Shown here: positions 54,299 to 64,000 of the stretch, piece by piece
Numbering within the stretch: the first letter of the stretch is position 1
Layout: the number at the start of each line of letters is the position of its first letter
Assembly (NCBI GenBank): GCA_963675135.1
Contig: OY776125.1
Location: 44,856,513 to 44,920,512, forward strand
From: Galeopsis tetrahit
Lineage: Eukaryota; Streptophyta; Magnoliopsida; Lamiales; Lamiaceae
DNA: 64,000 nucleotides
Direction: 5' to 3'
Made by a program: the position numbers and the translations under genes
Notes under the pieces: model-generated
What the model was told of the DNA's origin: nothing
Database searches by the model: none
The model's input: only the letters and a program-made list of their open reading frames with translations

Positions 54299-57200
54299 CT
54301 ATAGGCAAGTAGGGTCTAAATCAATTAGCCCTAAACTAATGCATAACTCACGAAATCGTGCCTCAGCTAATGGTTTTGTGAAAATATCAGCTCTTTGAAA
54401 ATCAGTATGAATCTTTTCCATGCGAATATCCTTCTTTTCTACATGATCTCGTATGAAATGATGTTTCACATCAACATGCTTACAACGTGTGTGTAATACA
54501 GGATTTTGTGTAATGGCAATTGCACTATTACTATCACAGAAAATAGGAACATTTGATTCACAAATATTATAATCTCTAAGCTGTTGAATAAGCCATAATA
54601 ATTGACTACAACAACTACCAGCAGCCATGTACTCGGCTTCAGTAGTAGAGGTAGCAACACTTGTCTGCTTTTTCGAAAACCATGAAATGAGTTTTGTGCC
54701 TAAGAATTGACAAGAACCAGATGTAGATTTCCTATCTATTCTACAGCTACCAAAATCAGAATCAGAGTAGCCACTTAGAGATAAATCATCATTTGAAGGA
54801 TACCATATACCACGATTGATGGTTCCTTTCAAATATTTCAGAATCCTTTTAGTGGTTTCCATATGACTCTCTTTTGGATTAGCTTGAAAACGAGCACATA
54901 CACCAACAGAGAATGCAATATCAGGTCTACTAGCAGTCAAGTACAGTAATGAACCAATTAGACCACGATAATATGTTTGATCAGCACACTTACCTTGTTC
55001 GTCTGGGTCCATTCTGTATGTAGGTAGCATAGGTACGCCAGCAGACTTGCATGTCTTAATACCATACTTATCTAGAAGATTTCTAGTATACTTTGCTTGA
55101 TTTATGAAAATCCCTTCAGGGGTCTGTTTTACTTGAAGACCAAGAAAGTAATTCATTTCACCCATCATAGACATCTCAAATTTACTTTGCATGAGTGTTG
55201 AGAAACTTTCACTCAGCTCTTTGTTAGGTGAACCAAAAATGATGTCATCTACGTAAATTTGGACGAGTAAAATGTCTTTCCCTTCTTGTCTTCTAAACAA
55301 GGTTCTGTCTGCCTTGCGCTTAGTAAAACCATTTTCTAATAGAAATTGAGAAAGAGTATCATACCAGGCTCTTGGAGCTTGCTTTAATCCATATAAGGCC
55401 TTCTTTAATTTGTATACCTGATTACCTTTGACTTCGAAACCTGGGGGTTGTTCAACATACACTTCTTCCGCAAGAATACCGTTAAGAAATGCACTTTTAA
55501 CATCCATTTGATATACAGTAAATTTCATGTAAGCAGCATATGCAAGAAACAATCTAATGGCTTCTAGTCTAGCAACAGGAGCATATGTTTCATCATAATC
55601 TATGCCTTCAGCTTGTGAATAGCCTTGTGCAACTAGTCTAGCCTTATTACGAACAACTACATCATTCTCATCTTTCTTATTCTTGAAAATCCATCGAGTG
55701 CCAACTACATTATGATGTTTCGGTCTATCGACAAGTTCCCAGACGTCATTTCGAACAAACTGATTCAACTCGTCTTGCATAGCGATGATCCAATTACTAT
55801 CAGCTAAAGCCTCTTTGATGGTTTTAGGCTCGATAGATGAGAGGAAACAACACCAGCAAAACAGAGATGGACTAGATTGTTCTTGTGACTCAAAGAGTTG
55901 TCGTCTAGTCTTCACACCAACAGTAGAGTCACCAATAATATTTTCAATATTATGTGCAGATTTCCATGTATTTCTATTCTTAACAATAGTACTATCATCT
56001 ATATCATGTACAGCATCATGCATGTCAACATCATTATAATCAGAAGATTTAATGGGAGTAGACGAGTCGACTAGTTTAGGCATGTCAACTGGTCTAGTTG
56101 AGTTACCTTGAATACTTACCTTCTTCTGGTCATCTGACTCGAGAGCTTTCATAAATGGATTGTAAGCTTGAACGGATTCATATACCTCTGAGTCTTTGTC
56201 AGATTCGATAGTTAACTCAGTAACTTTCTCACTGATCTTGTTGGTAGACGAGTCCTGTTGAGATTCTTCGAAAACCACATGTGGTGTTTCTTCCACACAA
56301 AGGGTTGAGTAGTTGAATACTCTAAATGCTTTGCTAGTCGAGGAGTATCCTAAGAATATCCCCTCGTCTGCTTTAGCATCGAATGCATTCAACTTGCTTT
56401 TCCCATTGTTATGGATGAAACACTTGCATCCAAATATATGAAAATATGAAACTCTGGGTTTTCTACCTTTCCATACCTCATAGGGCGTCTTACCTAGTGC
56501 TTTATTGATAGCACTTCTATTTTGTGAGTGGCATGCAGTATTGATGGCTTCTGCTCAAAACTTCTGAGGCGTATTATACTCTGTCAGCATGGTCCTGCAG
56601 GCCTCCTTAAGAGTTCTGTTCCTTCGCTCTGCTACTCCATTTTGTTGTGGTGTCCTTGCTGCACTAGTAAGGTGCTGGATGCCACGCTTAGAACAAAATT
56701 CTTTAATATAGCAGTTAATGAATTCAGTACCCTTGTCACTACGGATCTTGACAATTGACTGATTCTTCTCAACCTGTAACTTCTTCAACAGATCAGGCAA
56801 AAGTGTTTGTGTATCACTCTTCTTGTGTAAGAAGACTACCCAAGTGAACTTAGAATAGTCATCTACCACAACAAGTGTGTACCTTCTACCGTTCAAAGTT
56901 GGAGGAGTTATTGGGCCATGTAAGTCCATATGTAGAAGTTCAAGAACTCTACTGGTTGAGAGGGATGGAATAGATTTAAAGGAACCCTTTACCTGTTTAC
57001 CTTTTTGACAGGACGTGCATACATGTGACTTATAGTAGACTTCATTGGGAATACCTTCCACAAGGTAGTCTCTGGCTATCTTATTAAGAACCTTAAAGTT
57101 TAGATGATAAAGGCGTCTATGCCAGAGCCAGCCAAGTTCTTTAGGATTCTTAGTAAGTAGACAGGTGTCCCTCGGACAACTGTTCCAGTTTACTATGTAC

Positions 57201-57565
57201 ACACTTCCTTGTCTAATGCCGACCAGTAAGACTGTGTGTGTTCTTTTGTCAATGATTTCACATTTCTGACTCTTGAACTGCACCTTGTATCCACGATCAC
57301 AAAATTGTGAAACAGAGAGTAAATTGTATTTCAAGCCTTCAACATAAGAAACATCTTGAATCTCTATGTCTCCATTCCGAATGTAACCAAATCCTTTGGT
57401 AACAGCAGTGGAGCTATCACCAAATATCACTTTTGGTCCTTCTTGCTCATGGTAGCTTGATAAGAGAGTCTTGGTACCAGTCATGTGGTGCGAACAGCCA
57501 CTGTCTATGTACCAAGTTTCTCCTGTTGAGCCACCCTTCTTGTATAGATCGAGTCGACCCTGCAA
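54299..57565 (-). pseudogene. Sirevirus pol (protease, integrase, RT, RNase H) with one stop codon
   Basis: From 57565: protease WYIDSGCSHHMTG; integrase with LWHRRLYHLNF, CTSCQKGKQ, HMDLHGPITP, RSDKGTEFINC and GVAERRNRTLKE (DDE residues visible); then a TGA at 56552-56554 after NTPQKF, where Copia proteins usually have Trp. The same frame goes on (AEAINTACHSQNRSA) through the integrase tail, then RT with KARLVAQGYSQAEGIDYDE, VKSAFLNGIL and LVQIYVDDIIFGSPN, and RNase H with SDSDFGSCRIDRKSTSG, STTEAEYMAAGSC and HTRCKHVDVKHHFIRDH. Apart from this one stop no lesion is visible. The pol frame opens about 38 bp after the gag stop in a different frame. Confidence 0.93.
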
Positions 57566-57600
57566 TAGATGATATTACATAATTTAGGTACCCTCCTTGT

Positions 57601-60144
57601 TTATTGGGGTCCTTGGGGGTTAGTCGAGTTCAATGGAATCCAAATGTACATTGGAGTCCTGAACAAGTTTGACCTTCTGAGCTTTCGACCATATTTGTTG
57701 CAGAATAAGACCTTGTTGTCCTTATCTGGCCTATCAGTTGAGTTCGGGTCTACTCTTTGGAGATAGCCTTTTGACTTAATCTCTACTTGAGCAGGCACTT
57801 GTCTATGATAGTCAGAGTAAGGTTTGTATGCATTTGGTCCATACGGTTTATAGACATGTATAGGTATTTCTTCTCCTTTGATATCATATGACAAAGGTGG
57901 AGGATATAGAACAGCTTGTGTACGATATTTTGGACCTTCCTGTCTAGGTCTAGACGAGTAGAGTTGAGACTGCCTTATGAAAGGAGGTCTAGACTCTTGT
58001 CGTCTGGTCTGTACTTGTCTAGTACTAGTCTCCTCGGGATACCAATCCTCGTATCTGACCTGATTTGGTCGTCCACGATTCCTAGTCCTTTGTTGACTTG
58101 TTTTAAACGAAACTGGCTTGTTGTTAACTTTCTTTTTACCTCCTTTGGTAATTGGAATGTTAACTCGAGCTTGTTTTGGTACAGTATCTTTTGATGGAGT
58201 GTCAATATCGTATATCATTGGTTCTTTTCCTTTATCATTAGTCAAAGAGCTTGAGATGAAAATAGTAGGGTTCTTAGGAACTTGAGTAGACGAGCTGGGT
58301 GTCTCAGCACCTATGCCTGTCTTGTCAGCAGGAGCCCTATACCTATCTGACAATTCAAGGTTAACCTTAGATGAGTTAACCAGGTCAGTAAGTTTAAGGT
58401 CTAAAGTGACAACTTCGGTTTCTAGGAACTTATTACGTTCTTCAAGCTTTTTGAACTTACTTTGTAAAACATTGAATTCATGTTTCTCAGTAGCATGTGT
58501 CTTAAGTAGGTCTTGATACAACTTGTCTGTTAATGCACACTTGTCTTTGAGTTGTCTCAACTCTTCTTGCAAGCGTTCATTTAGGACTGTTATATTAGGA
58601 TCTACTTTAGACTGAGCTTCCTTAAGATCAATGATTTCTTGTCTTAAGATAATGTTTTCGTCACTGACTTCAATGAATGCCTTGTTGGCAAGTAGGAGGT
58701 CGTCTTCAACTGCACTAGTAGAGTGCTGAAGACTGCTTCCTACTTTGCTACTGGCAGTGTCACTTTCATCAGAATCTGATTCATCACAAGATTGAAAAGA
58801 AGTAGCAGATGATACCTCTTGGTCGATTTTAGCCATGAAGCATAGACCATCATCTACTATGAAGGCTTCATTGTGATCTGGTTCAGACGGGTAGCTAGAT
58901 GAGGATGATGGCAACTCGTCTGAGTCAGAGTCAGAGTCATCATTGGCCATCATTGCCTTCTTACCACGGTTGTATCTTCTTTCCCTTCGTGCTTTGCGTT
59001 CTTCTCGATCATCGGTACTCAGGTCTGGACATTCATATATGTAGTGACCTGGCTTCTCACAGTTATAGCACAAGATGTCATTAGTAGTCTTTTTAATAGG
59101 AGAGTTGTTCCTTCGTTTATCACGTCTATCAGAACGAGTAATCTTCCTACCATCAGACTCTCTATCTTGTCTGTTACCTTTCGAGACTTCGTCTCTCCTT
59201 TCGGACGAGTTTCGGTCTCGTCTGGTCTCAGACGAGTTCTTAGAAGCAGACCCTCTATGCTCTCTATAGAACTTCTTATATCTACCGAAACGTTTATTCA
59301 GCCTATCAAACTTTCTAACCATGAGGCTTACCTGATCCTTCAGACTAAGATCAGTATCTATCTCGTCTTTAACAGAAGCAGACCTAGTCTTAGTCTTAGA
59401 CCTGTCTATCTTAGACGAACTAGCCTTAAAAGCAACGTTCTTAGATACAGCATGTTCTCTGTCACTACTTACTATGGGTTCATCTTCGTCTAGATCAAAC
59501 TCATGGGCCTTTAGAGTTTGAAACATGGTTTCTGCTGTCCATACGTCTATATCTTGGGTATTCTTAACAAGCATTTTTACCATTTTCCATCGACTATCAA
59601 GGCTTTTGAGAATCCTAAGATTGATTTCACGTGGAGTATAAGATTTACCAAGGACTTCCAAGTCATTCATGATTTTAGTAAAACGAGTATCCAACTGGTC
59701 TATTGTTTCACCAGCTTTCATATGAAATGATTCGAATCTTTGGACTGCAGTGGAAAGCTTGCTTTCTTTGATTAGGGATGTCCCTTCACAAATGATAGCT
59801 AAGCGATCCCACATTTCTTTGGCAGTTTTACATTTTAACACTTTTCCCAGATACTCATTAGGAAGAGTGTGTAAGATGTAATTCTTGGCCAAGCTATCCA
59901 AATTATTCTGTCTCATTTCTTCTGAGGTTAGTTCTGACCTTGGTTTCTTGACGAGTGTACCCACGGGTTGATTTGTGTCCAGGGCAGCAGTATTGGGGAT
60001 CATGGTCACAATTGGACCTTCAGTAACGACGGAGATCATTAAGTCATGAGTGGAACTGAAGATGGCTTCCATCCTTAGCTTCCAATAGTCATAGTCTTGA
60101 ACCTGGAACTTAGGTAACTTGTTAGCGCTGATCTCAAGAGACAT
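57601..60144 (-). CDS. Sirevirus gag (847 aa)
   Basis: Starts MSLEISANKLPKFQVQDYDY at 60144, about 185 bp after the PBS. The UBN2-type capsid region (about 1-230) includes KEMWDRLAIICEGT and TRFTKIMNDLEVLGKSYTPR. A basic, Arg/Ser-rich stretch (about 290-350) and zinc knuckle CYNCEKPGHYIYECPD near residue 360 follow, then an acidic Ser-rich region and a coiled coil (about 470-590). The long C-terminal extension after the knuckle is typical of sirevirus Gag. It ends with TAA at 57601-57603; pol would need a frameshift or separate translation. Intact. Confidence 0.93.
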   Translation of the reverse strand: MSLEISANKLPKFQVQDYDYWKLRMEAIFSSTHDLMISVVTEGPIVTMIPNTAALDTNQPVGTLVKKPRSELTSEEMRQNNLDSLAKNYILHTLPNEYLGKVLKCKTAKEMWDRLAIICEGTSLIKESKLSTAVQRFESFHMKAGETIDQLDTRFTKIMNDLEVLGKSYTPREINLRILKSLDSRWKMVKMLVKNTQDIDVWTAETMFQTLKAHEFDLDEDEPIVSSDREHAVSKNVAFKASSSKIDRSKTKTRSASVKDEIDTDLSLKDQVSLMVRKFDRLNKRFGRYKKFYREHRGSASKNSSETRRDRNSSERRDEVSKGNRQDRESDGRKITRSDRRDKRRNNSPIKKTTNDILCYNCEKPGHYIYECPDLSTDDREERKARRERRYNRGKKAMMANDDSDSDSDELPSSSSSYPSEPDHNEAFIVDDGLCFMAKIDQEVSSATSFQSCDESDSDESDTASSKVGSSLQHSTSAVEDDLLLANKAFIEVSDENIILRQEIIDLKEAQSKVDPNITVLNERLQEELRQLKDKCALTDKLYQDLLKTHATEKHEFNVLQSKFKKLEERNKFLETEVVTLDLKLTDLVNSSKVNLELSDRYRAPADKTGIGAETPSSSTQVPKNPTIFISSSLTNDKGKEPMIYDIDTPSKDTVPKQARVNIPITKGGKKKVNNKPVSFKTSQQRTRNRGRPNQVRYEDWYPEETSTRQVQTRRQESRPPFIRQSQLYSSRPRQEGPKYRTQAVLYPPPLSYDIKGEEIPIHVYKPYGPNAYKPYSDYHRQVPAQVEIKSKGYLQRVDPNSTDRPDKDNKVLFCNKYGRKLRRSNLFRTPMYIWIPLNSTNPQGPQ

Positions 60145-60328
60145 GATTTCAAGAAATAAGTGCTAAGTAGAGTTATGATCAAGAATAACAGATATGTCAA
60201 GAACAGGGAACAAGAAACAAATATATCAAGAATATTGATCAAGAATGCGAAAGCAAATATGATCTTGGACCAAGACTTTCACCCAAGTCTTGTGTTGGTT
60301 ATCAAGAAACAGCAGTTCGTAAACTACT

Positions 60329-60340
60329 GCTCTGATACCA
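60329..60340 (-). other. Primer binding site of SIRE copy 2
   Basis: TGGTATCAGAGC on the minus strand, two bases after the 5' LTR, is the standard site complementary to initiator methionine tRNA. Confidence 0.95.
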
Positions 60341-60342
60341 CT

Positions 60343-61662
60343 TGTTGGTCCCAAGTTGAGTTAATAACGAGTAAGCTAGTGAAAATGTCTAGAGGGGGGT
60401 GAATAGACTTTTCAAAAATCTTTCGAAATATCAAAGTACAATATGCGGAATACGAAATTAATAATGAGCCCAATTCAAGATTATACTCAACTTATTTTCG
60501 AGAACTCTGTTCTATACTCAACTAGTCAAGTTCAGTTAAGTAGTTAAAACAATTTAAGCAATTTAAACAATTAAAACAGTAAAGTAAATCAAACACGAGA
60601 TTTATAGTGGTTCGACAACTTGTCTACATCCACTCTCACAAACCCAGTTGTGAAATTCTTATTAACTCGTCCAATGGAGTAATATGTTCTTGTGGCTTTA
60701 AGTCCCAAGAAATAAGACTTAGATCTTCTCGATAACACTACCAAGTGCCTCTTCGATCTTACTAGCGATTTACAAGTATCTAGCAACTTGAAACAACAAA
60801 AGAAAATAAAACTTCTCTTCGTTCAGTAGTAGCCTTCTTTGATCTTCACTTGACTTGTGTAGCTTCACTTTCTGAACTTCAATCTCTGAGAGAAATTTCT
60901 TCACTTGAATCTTCAATAATGCTTGCAGTATCAATATTTCAGTAGTCGTATCAGTATCTCAGTAATCATTAGTCTTTAAATGATAAACTCCTTCAAGTAT
61001 TTATAGACTTCGAACTTCAAGAACTCAGGTAGTTGTAACCAACCTTTCTTGATAACTGATTTCAACTGAATCTTCTTATCCATACACGCGTTTCTTGTTA
61101 CGAATTAGTTATTCCATAACTAACTTCTCCATCCTTATCTTTCACGCGTATTTGTAACTATCTTCAAGTTAACTTGTCTTGTGTAGTCTAGTAGATGCAC
61201 TTGTCTTGTAGTCCACCTGTCTTGAGTAGTAGACTGGTCTTCTCTTCTTGTGCAGTAGACTTCTAATAGAACTAATCTAGTCCTATCATCTAATCTAACA
61301 AGACTATTACATTACTTTAAGCTTTTATAATACAAGCTTAGTCAACTTATAAATCTATACAACAAATCTATCTATTACATAGAAATATCATGAGCTCTAT
61401 ACATCAATTATAGCTCAAAAACAAACTAATAAATGTAAACATACATGAACAGATATGAAGTACTTATACATCGTACTTATCTTTTAAATATAAACAATAC
61501 TTTTCTTTACATGTGAACTCTACTGATCTGTTCAAGATGACTTCAACTCAACTAGACTAGATTAGTCAACACTTAAAAAAATATTCAAACTATTTTTGGC
61601 TTATCAAAACTTCATCTCATCTTTTCATCCTTTAGAACTTGTCTAGGATTCATATCCCAACA
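60343..61662 (-). repeat. 5' LTR of SIRE copy 2
   Basis: 1320 bp with perfect TGTTGG...CCAACA termini on the element strand. Confidence 0.96.
60998..61005 (-). promoter_or_regulatory. Putative TATA box in 5' LTR of SIRE copy 2
   Basis: TATAAATA on the minus strand, about half way along the LTR. The same box occurs in the 3' LTR. Confidence 0.6.
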
Positions 61663-62099
61663 CCTGTTATTTTTCATATTTTCCAGTAGTTAGTTAGTCC
61701 ACCAACCAAAATCCCCCCGTTTTATTGCTTTCGTACACAATTTATTCGATTACATTCACTACAAAAAACCATCCATATGGAGAGGGTTTTGGCGAGGGTA
61801 AAGCCCTCGCTAAACAATTTGGCGACAGCATAGGCGAGGGGCAGTCGCCGTCGCCTAATTGCTCCTCGCTAATTTATTGGCGAGGGTGCCCTCGCCAAAT
61901 CCCGAGCCAACTACTTGATACACTAAGTAGAGATCTTTCTTAGAGTGCGTATATTGCAATGGAATATTCGTTTTCTCCTGTACTTAGACCTTATATTGTG
62001 TACATAATTACTCCGTTCTCTATCGGATCGACCCTTACTTTCCAACTACATAGTGGGTATTTAAGGTAATTATTTTTGGGTGCCGGCGACAGCACACCA
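61663..62099 (+). repeat. Right part of an Athila-type Gypsy 5' LTR
   Basis: The sequence continues from 48227 across SIRE copy 2 (CCTGT duplicated) and ends in ...GCACACCA, followed at 62105 by a tRNA-Asp-type PBS. An orphan CACTA-type end interrupts it at 61756. The left boundary of the LTR, somewhere in 47840-48227 or earlier, is not clear. Confidence 0.7.
61756..61906. mobile_element. Orphan CACTA-type terminus in the Athila LTR
   Basis: CACTACAAAAAACCATCC is followed by GGCGAGGG/CCCTCGCC inverted motifs, including TTTATTGGCGAGGG shared with 10932-11080. No TAGTG end or 3-bp duplication found, so it is a truncated or internal-deletion copy about 150 bp long. Confidence 0.5.
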
Positions 62100-62104
62100 A
62101 ATTT

Positions 62105-62122
62105 TGGCGCCGTTGTCGGGGA
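62105..62122 (+). other. Primer binding site of Athila-type element
   Basis: TGGCGCCGTTGTCGGGGA is complementary, with one mismatch, to the 3' end of plant tRNA-Asp, a primer commonly inferred for Athila/Tat Gypsy elements. Confidence 0.85.
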
Positions 62123-62355
62123 ATGGTTGTAAATTTGATTGAATTTTTTGTGTTTTTAATTTCTGTCAAAAAATTCAGAAAAAATCCAAAAAAAAATTCA
62201 GAAAAATCCAAAAAAAATAAAATTGATTTCAAGTTGGCTACTGTTGCTTCGTTTATTTCTCTTCAGCATATTTCTACTAACACTGACCCCTTCAGTGTCT
62301 TCTTGTTCAGGTTCTAAAAATTGTTTGCAAGTTTATTCTCTCTATTCTTTCCACT

Positions 62356-63180
62356 ATGTATGATTTCAGGTATGAAGACTATCAAAGCACTTACTCGGTT
62401 CATGAGTCAAAGGATGATGCATTGGAGAAAATTGCAAGTATGATGCAAATGATGAAGAAGGGAAAGACCCCAGAAATCCGACCATGCCGAATTTGCTCCA
62501 CCACAGATCACACCACTGATGACTGTCAGATTTTAAATGATGAAATAGGGCAGCAATACCATGATTATAGGCCTCGACTATTCAGAAATTTTGAGAGAAC
62601 TTGTGATAATGGTGGATGGATTGACTCGCAGCAAAAGTCTGAACCCTCAAGAGAGTGTCCAGTTAAAATTTAAGATAATGGTTGAGGAACAAAAGAGTAT
62701 GGAGTCTAGACAAAAGCGTATGGAGGTTCAATGGAGTCATAAGCCAATTGCAAACACAGTTGATTGAAAAACTGGTGAAAGATGTTGCAGAGCTGAATCG
62801 AGTTGAAGTAGATGAACATCCTAAGGTGGCTAATGACCAGATTAAGTCACGAGACGAGCCAGTTGAGACGAAGGAAGTTAAACAGAAAAAACGGGATGTA
62901 GTTTTCACTAACACTGACCCCCTCAGTGTTAATGCACCAGAACAGAAAAATGAGGTAAAATCTCATGAATCCAATCCTGTTATTACTAATGCAGTTCCCT
63001 TTCCCTCTAGGCTTCAAAAGACTGAGAAAGATGTCAAGGAGCAGCAACTAGTCAATGTCTTTCGAAGGGTTGAGATCAACATACCATTAGTTGAGCCAAA
63101 AAAGTAAATTTCGAGATATGCTAAACTACTGAACGAGCTTTACACAGATAAACGTACAATGGCTATCTTGGAATGAAAAG
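62356..63180 (+). pseudogene. Athila-type gag remnant
   Basis: The first frame (62356-62673) has a CCHC knuckle, CRICSTTDHTTDDC. After a frameshift, 62682-63107 ends in VPFPSRLQKTEKDVKEQQ and VFRRVEINIPLVEP, the conserved C-terminal block of Athila Gag, followed after a stop (63105-63107) by ISRYAKLLNELYTDKR. At least two frameshifts or stops are present; the protein is not functional. Confidence 0.8.
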
Positions 63181-63398
63181 ATCTTGATTGGAGAGAAGAT
63201 TGTTTCTCAATGCAAAATGCCACTAACTGGAGAGGGTTATTCTATTCCTATTACGTGAAAGAGAAGTTGATTGACGAGCCAACGACGTTAAGAAAAGGCG
63301 CTTGTTGGGAGGCAACCCAATGTTTACTTAGTTTTTATTTTGCTATTTTTGCTTTTAATTTTATTTTTGTATGTTTGTGTTTCGGAAGAGAATTTCAG

Positions 63399-63486
63399 AT
63401 AAGGCGTGGGCACGCCTTAAAGAAAGACTTTTCCTGGAATTTTTCTTTCATTGAAGTGGCAAGATAAGGCGTGGGCACGCCTTAAG
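63399..63486. repeat. Two identical short palindromes
   Basis: TAAGGCGTGGGCACGCCTTA occurs at about 63400-63419 and 63467-63486. Each copy is a near-perfect inverted repeat with an 8-bp stem (AAGGCGTG/CACGCCTT) and would fold as a hairpin. Confidence 0.85.
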
Positions 63487-64000
63487 GGAAACACTTGACC
63501 TGGAATTTTACTTGCATTATTCATTTGTTTCTTTTTTTTGTTTATTTTATTTTATTTTTTTATTCCTTCCTTTCTTGCAAGCAGGCCCATACTAATTGTC
63601 AAATTTTATCTTAGAGGCAGTTCCAACGAGCAACGCCTCTAGCAAGAAAAAAAAAGCTCAAAATGTCCAAACCAATCATATCATAAACAAATATAAGTTT
63701 GAAAATAGTGGAAGAAAGATTTACCAACTAGATGGCCAATAAAGCTTTGATATATTATTGACACCAATCGAATTAGGGTGCCTTTTGATATTTTTTAAAG
63801 CTCTTCTTGTGTAGATATAATTCAAAGCATCACAAAAAGCTATCCAAACCTTCAGATTATATAAGAAGCATTAATATATATATCAAAGGCAAGGATAACC
63901 TTCAAAATACTTGTGTTCGATCGAGTTCGAATCGAGAGTTCTTAGAAACATGTAAAGAAAGTAATGAAATTTCAAAGGAAGAAATTGCCTGATTCACAGA
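63487..64000. other. Window end, nothing recognised
   Basis: Probably still the 3' untranslated part of the Athila-type element; no ORF or boundary can be supported. Confidence 0.4.

Larger units (their letters stand above)
48228..61662 (-). mobile_element. Complete sirevirus-type Copia retrotransposon (SIRE copy 2, 13,435 bp)
   Basis: Two 1320-bp LTRs (48228-49547 and 60343-61662) flank gag, pol and an envelope-like ORF, all on the minus strand. CCTGT is duplicated on both sides (48223-48227 and 61663-61667). The initiator-Met-tRNA PBS and the polypurine tract are in place. By eye the LTRs differ at about eight positions, indicating a young insertion. Pol has one stop inside integrase, and gag and pol are in different frames. 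The target is an Athila-type LTR. Confidence 0.97.
62105..63485 (+). mobile_element. Internally deleted Athila-type Gypsy element
   Basis: PBS and leader, gag remains (62356-63170), then a jump to GCGCTTGTTGGGAGGCAACC (63300-63320), a conserved block that in Athila elements follows the pol region. Protease, RT and integrase are missing. The 3' LTR is not in the window. Confidence 0.75.

Overview
The window is repeat-dominated nuclear DNA of a flowering plant. It shows sirevirus-type, Tork-type and Athila-type LTR retrotransposons, an L1-type LINE, CACTA, hAT, Tourist, Stowaway and Emigrant-like DNA elements, plastid-derived DNA, and fragments of plant genes (fimbrin, CAF1 deadenylase, a CDK-like kinase) with plant-style introns. 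A eudicot is most likely; I cannot name the species. No intact host gene is visible. Essentially every long ORF belongs to a transposable element or a broken gene copy.

Layout. 1-8703: 3' part of a plus-strand sirevirus (Copia): end of pol, a long envelope-like ORF, polypurine tract and 3' LTR. 8724-10044: a minus-strand CDK-like kinase pseudogene split by a Tourist-type MITE that itself holds a hAT element. 10113-11983: AT-rich repeats and an orphan CACTA-type end. 11984-41938: a hAT element split by a LINE (12143-41661, minus strand). The LINE is interrupted by a young intact Tork Copia element (12586-18373), a small CACTA (19017-20196) and a 17-kb CACTA (23543-40685). The large CACTA carries a TnpA-like gene with one premature stop, an Emigrant-like element holding a third CACTA, a Stowaway, a Tourist-type element, and a fourth CACTA (33594-38160) that has captured fimbrin exons. 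Each of these insertions is closed by a target-site duplication (TSD) readable in the sequence.

42340-48227: a CAF1 pseudogene split by a solo LTR, a reverse-oriented fragment of a sirevirus envelope-like ORF, and a patchwork of short plastid fragments (psbD, trnG-UCC intron, rrn5, trnV flank). 48228-61662: a complete 13.4-kb minus-strand sirevirus with both LTRs, PBS, gag, pol, envelope-like ORF and PPT. It sits inside the 5' LTR of an internally deleted Athila-type Gypsy element (PBS and gag remains, 62105-63340).

The elements do not form a pathway. Their value is stratigraphic: nesting order, TSDs and LTR divergence give a relative insertion history. By eye, the Tork LTRs differ at one site in 808 bp and the second sirevirus's LTRs at about eight in 1320 bp, so these are the youngest arrivals that can be dated.
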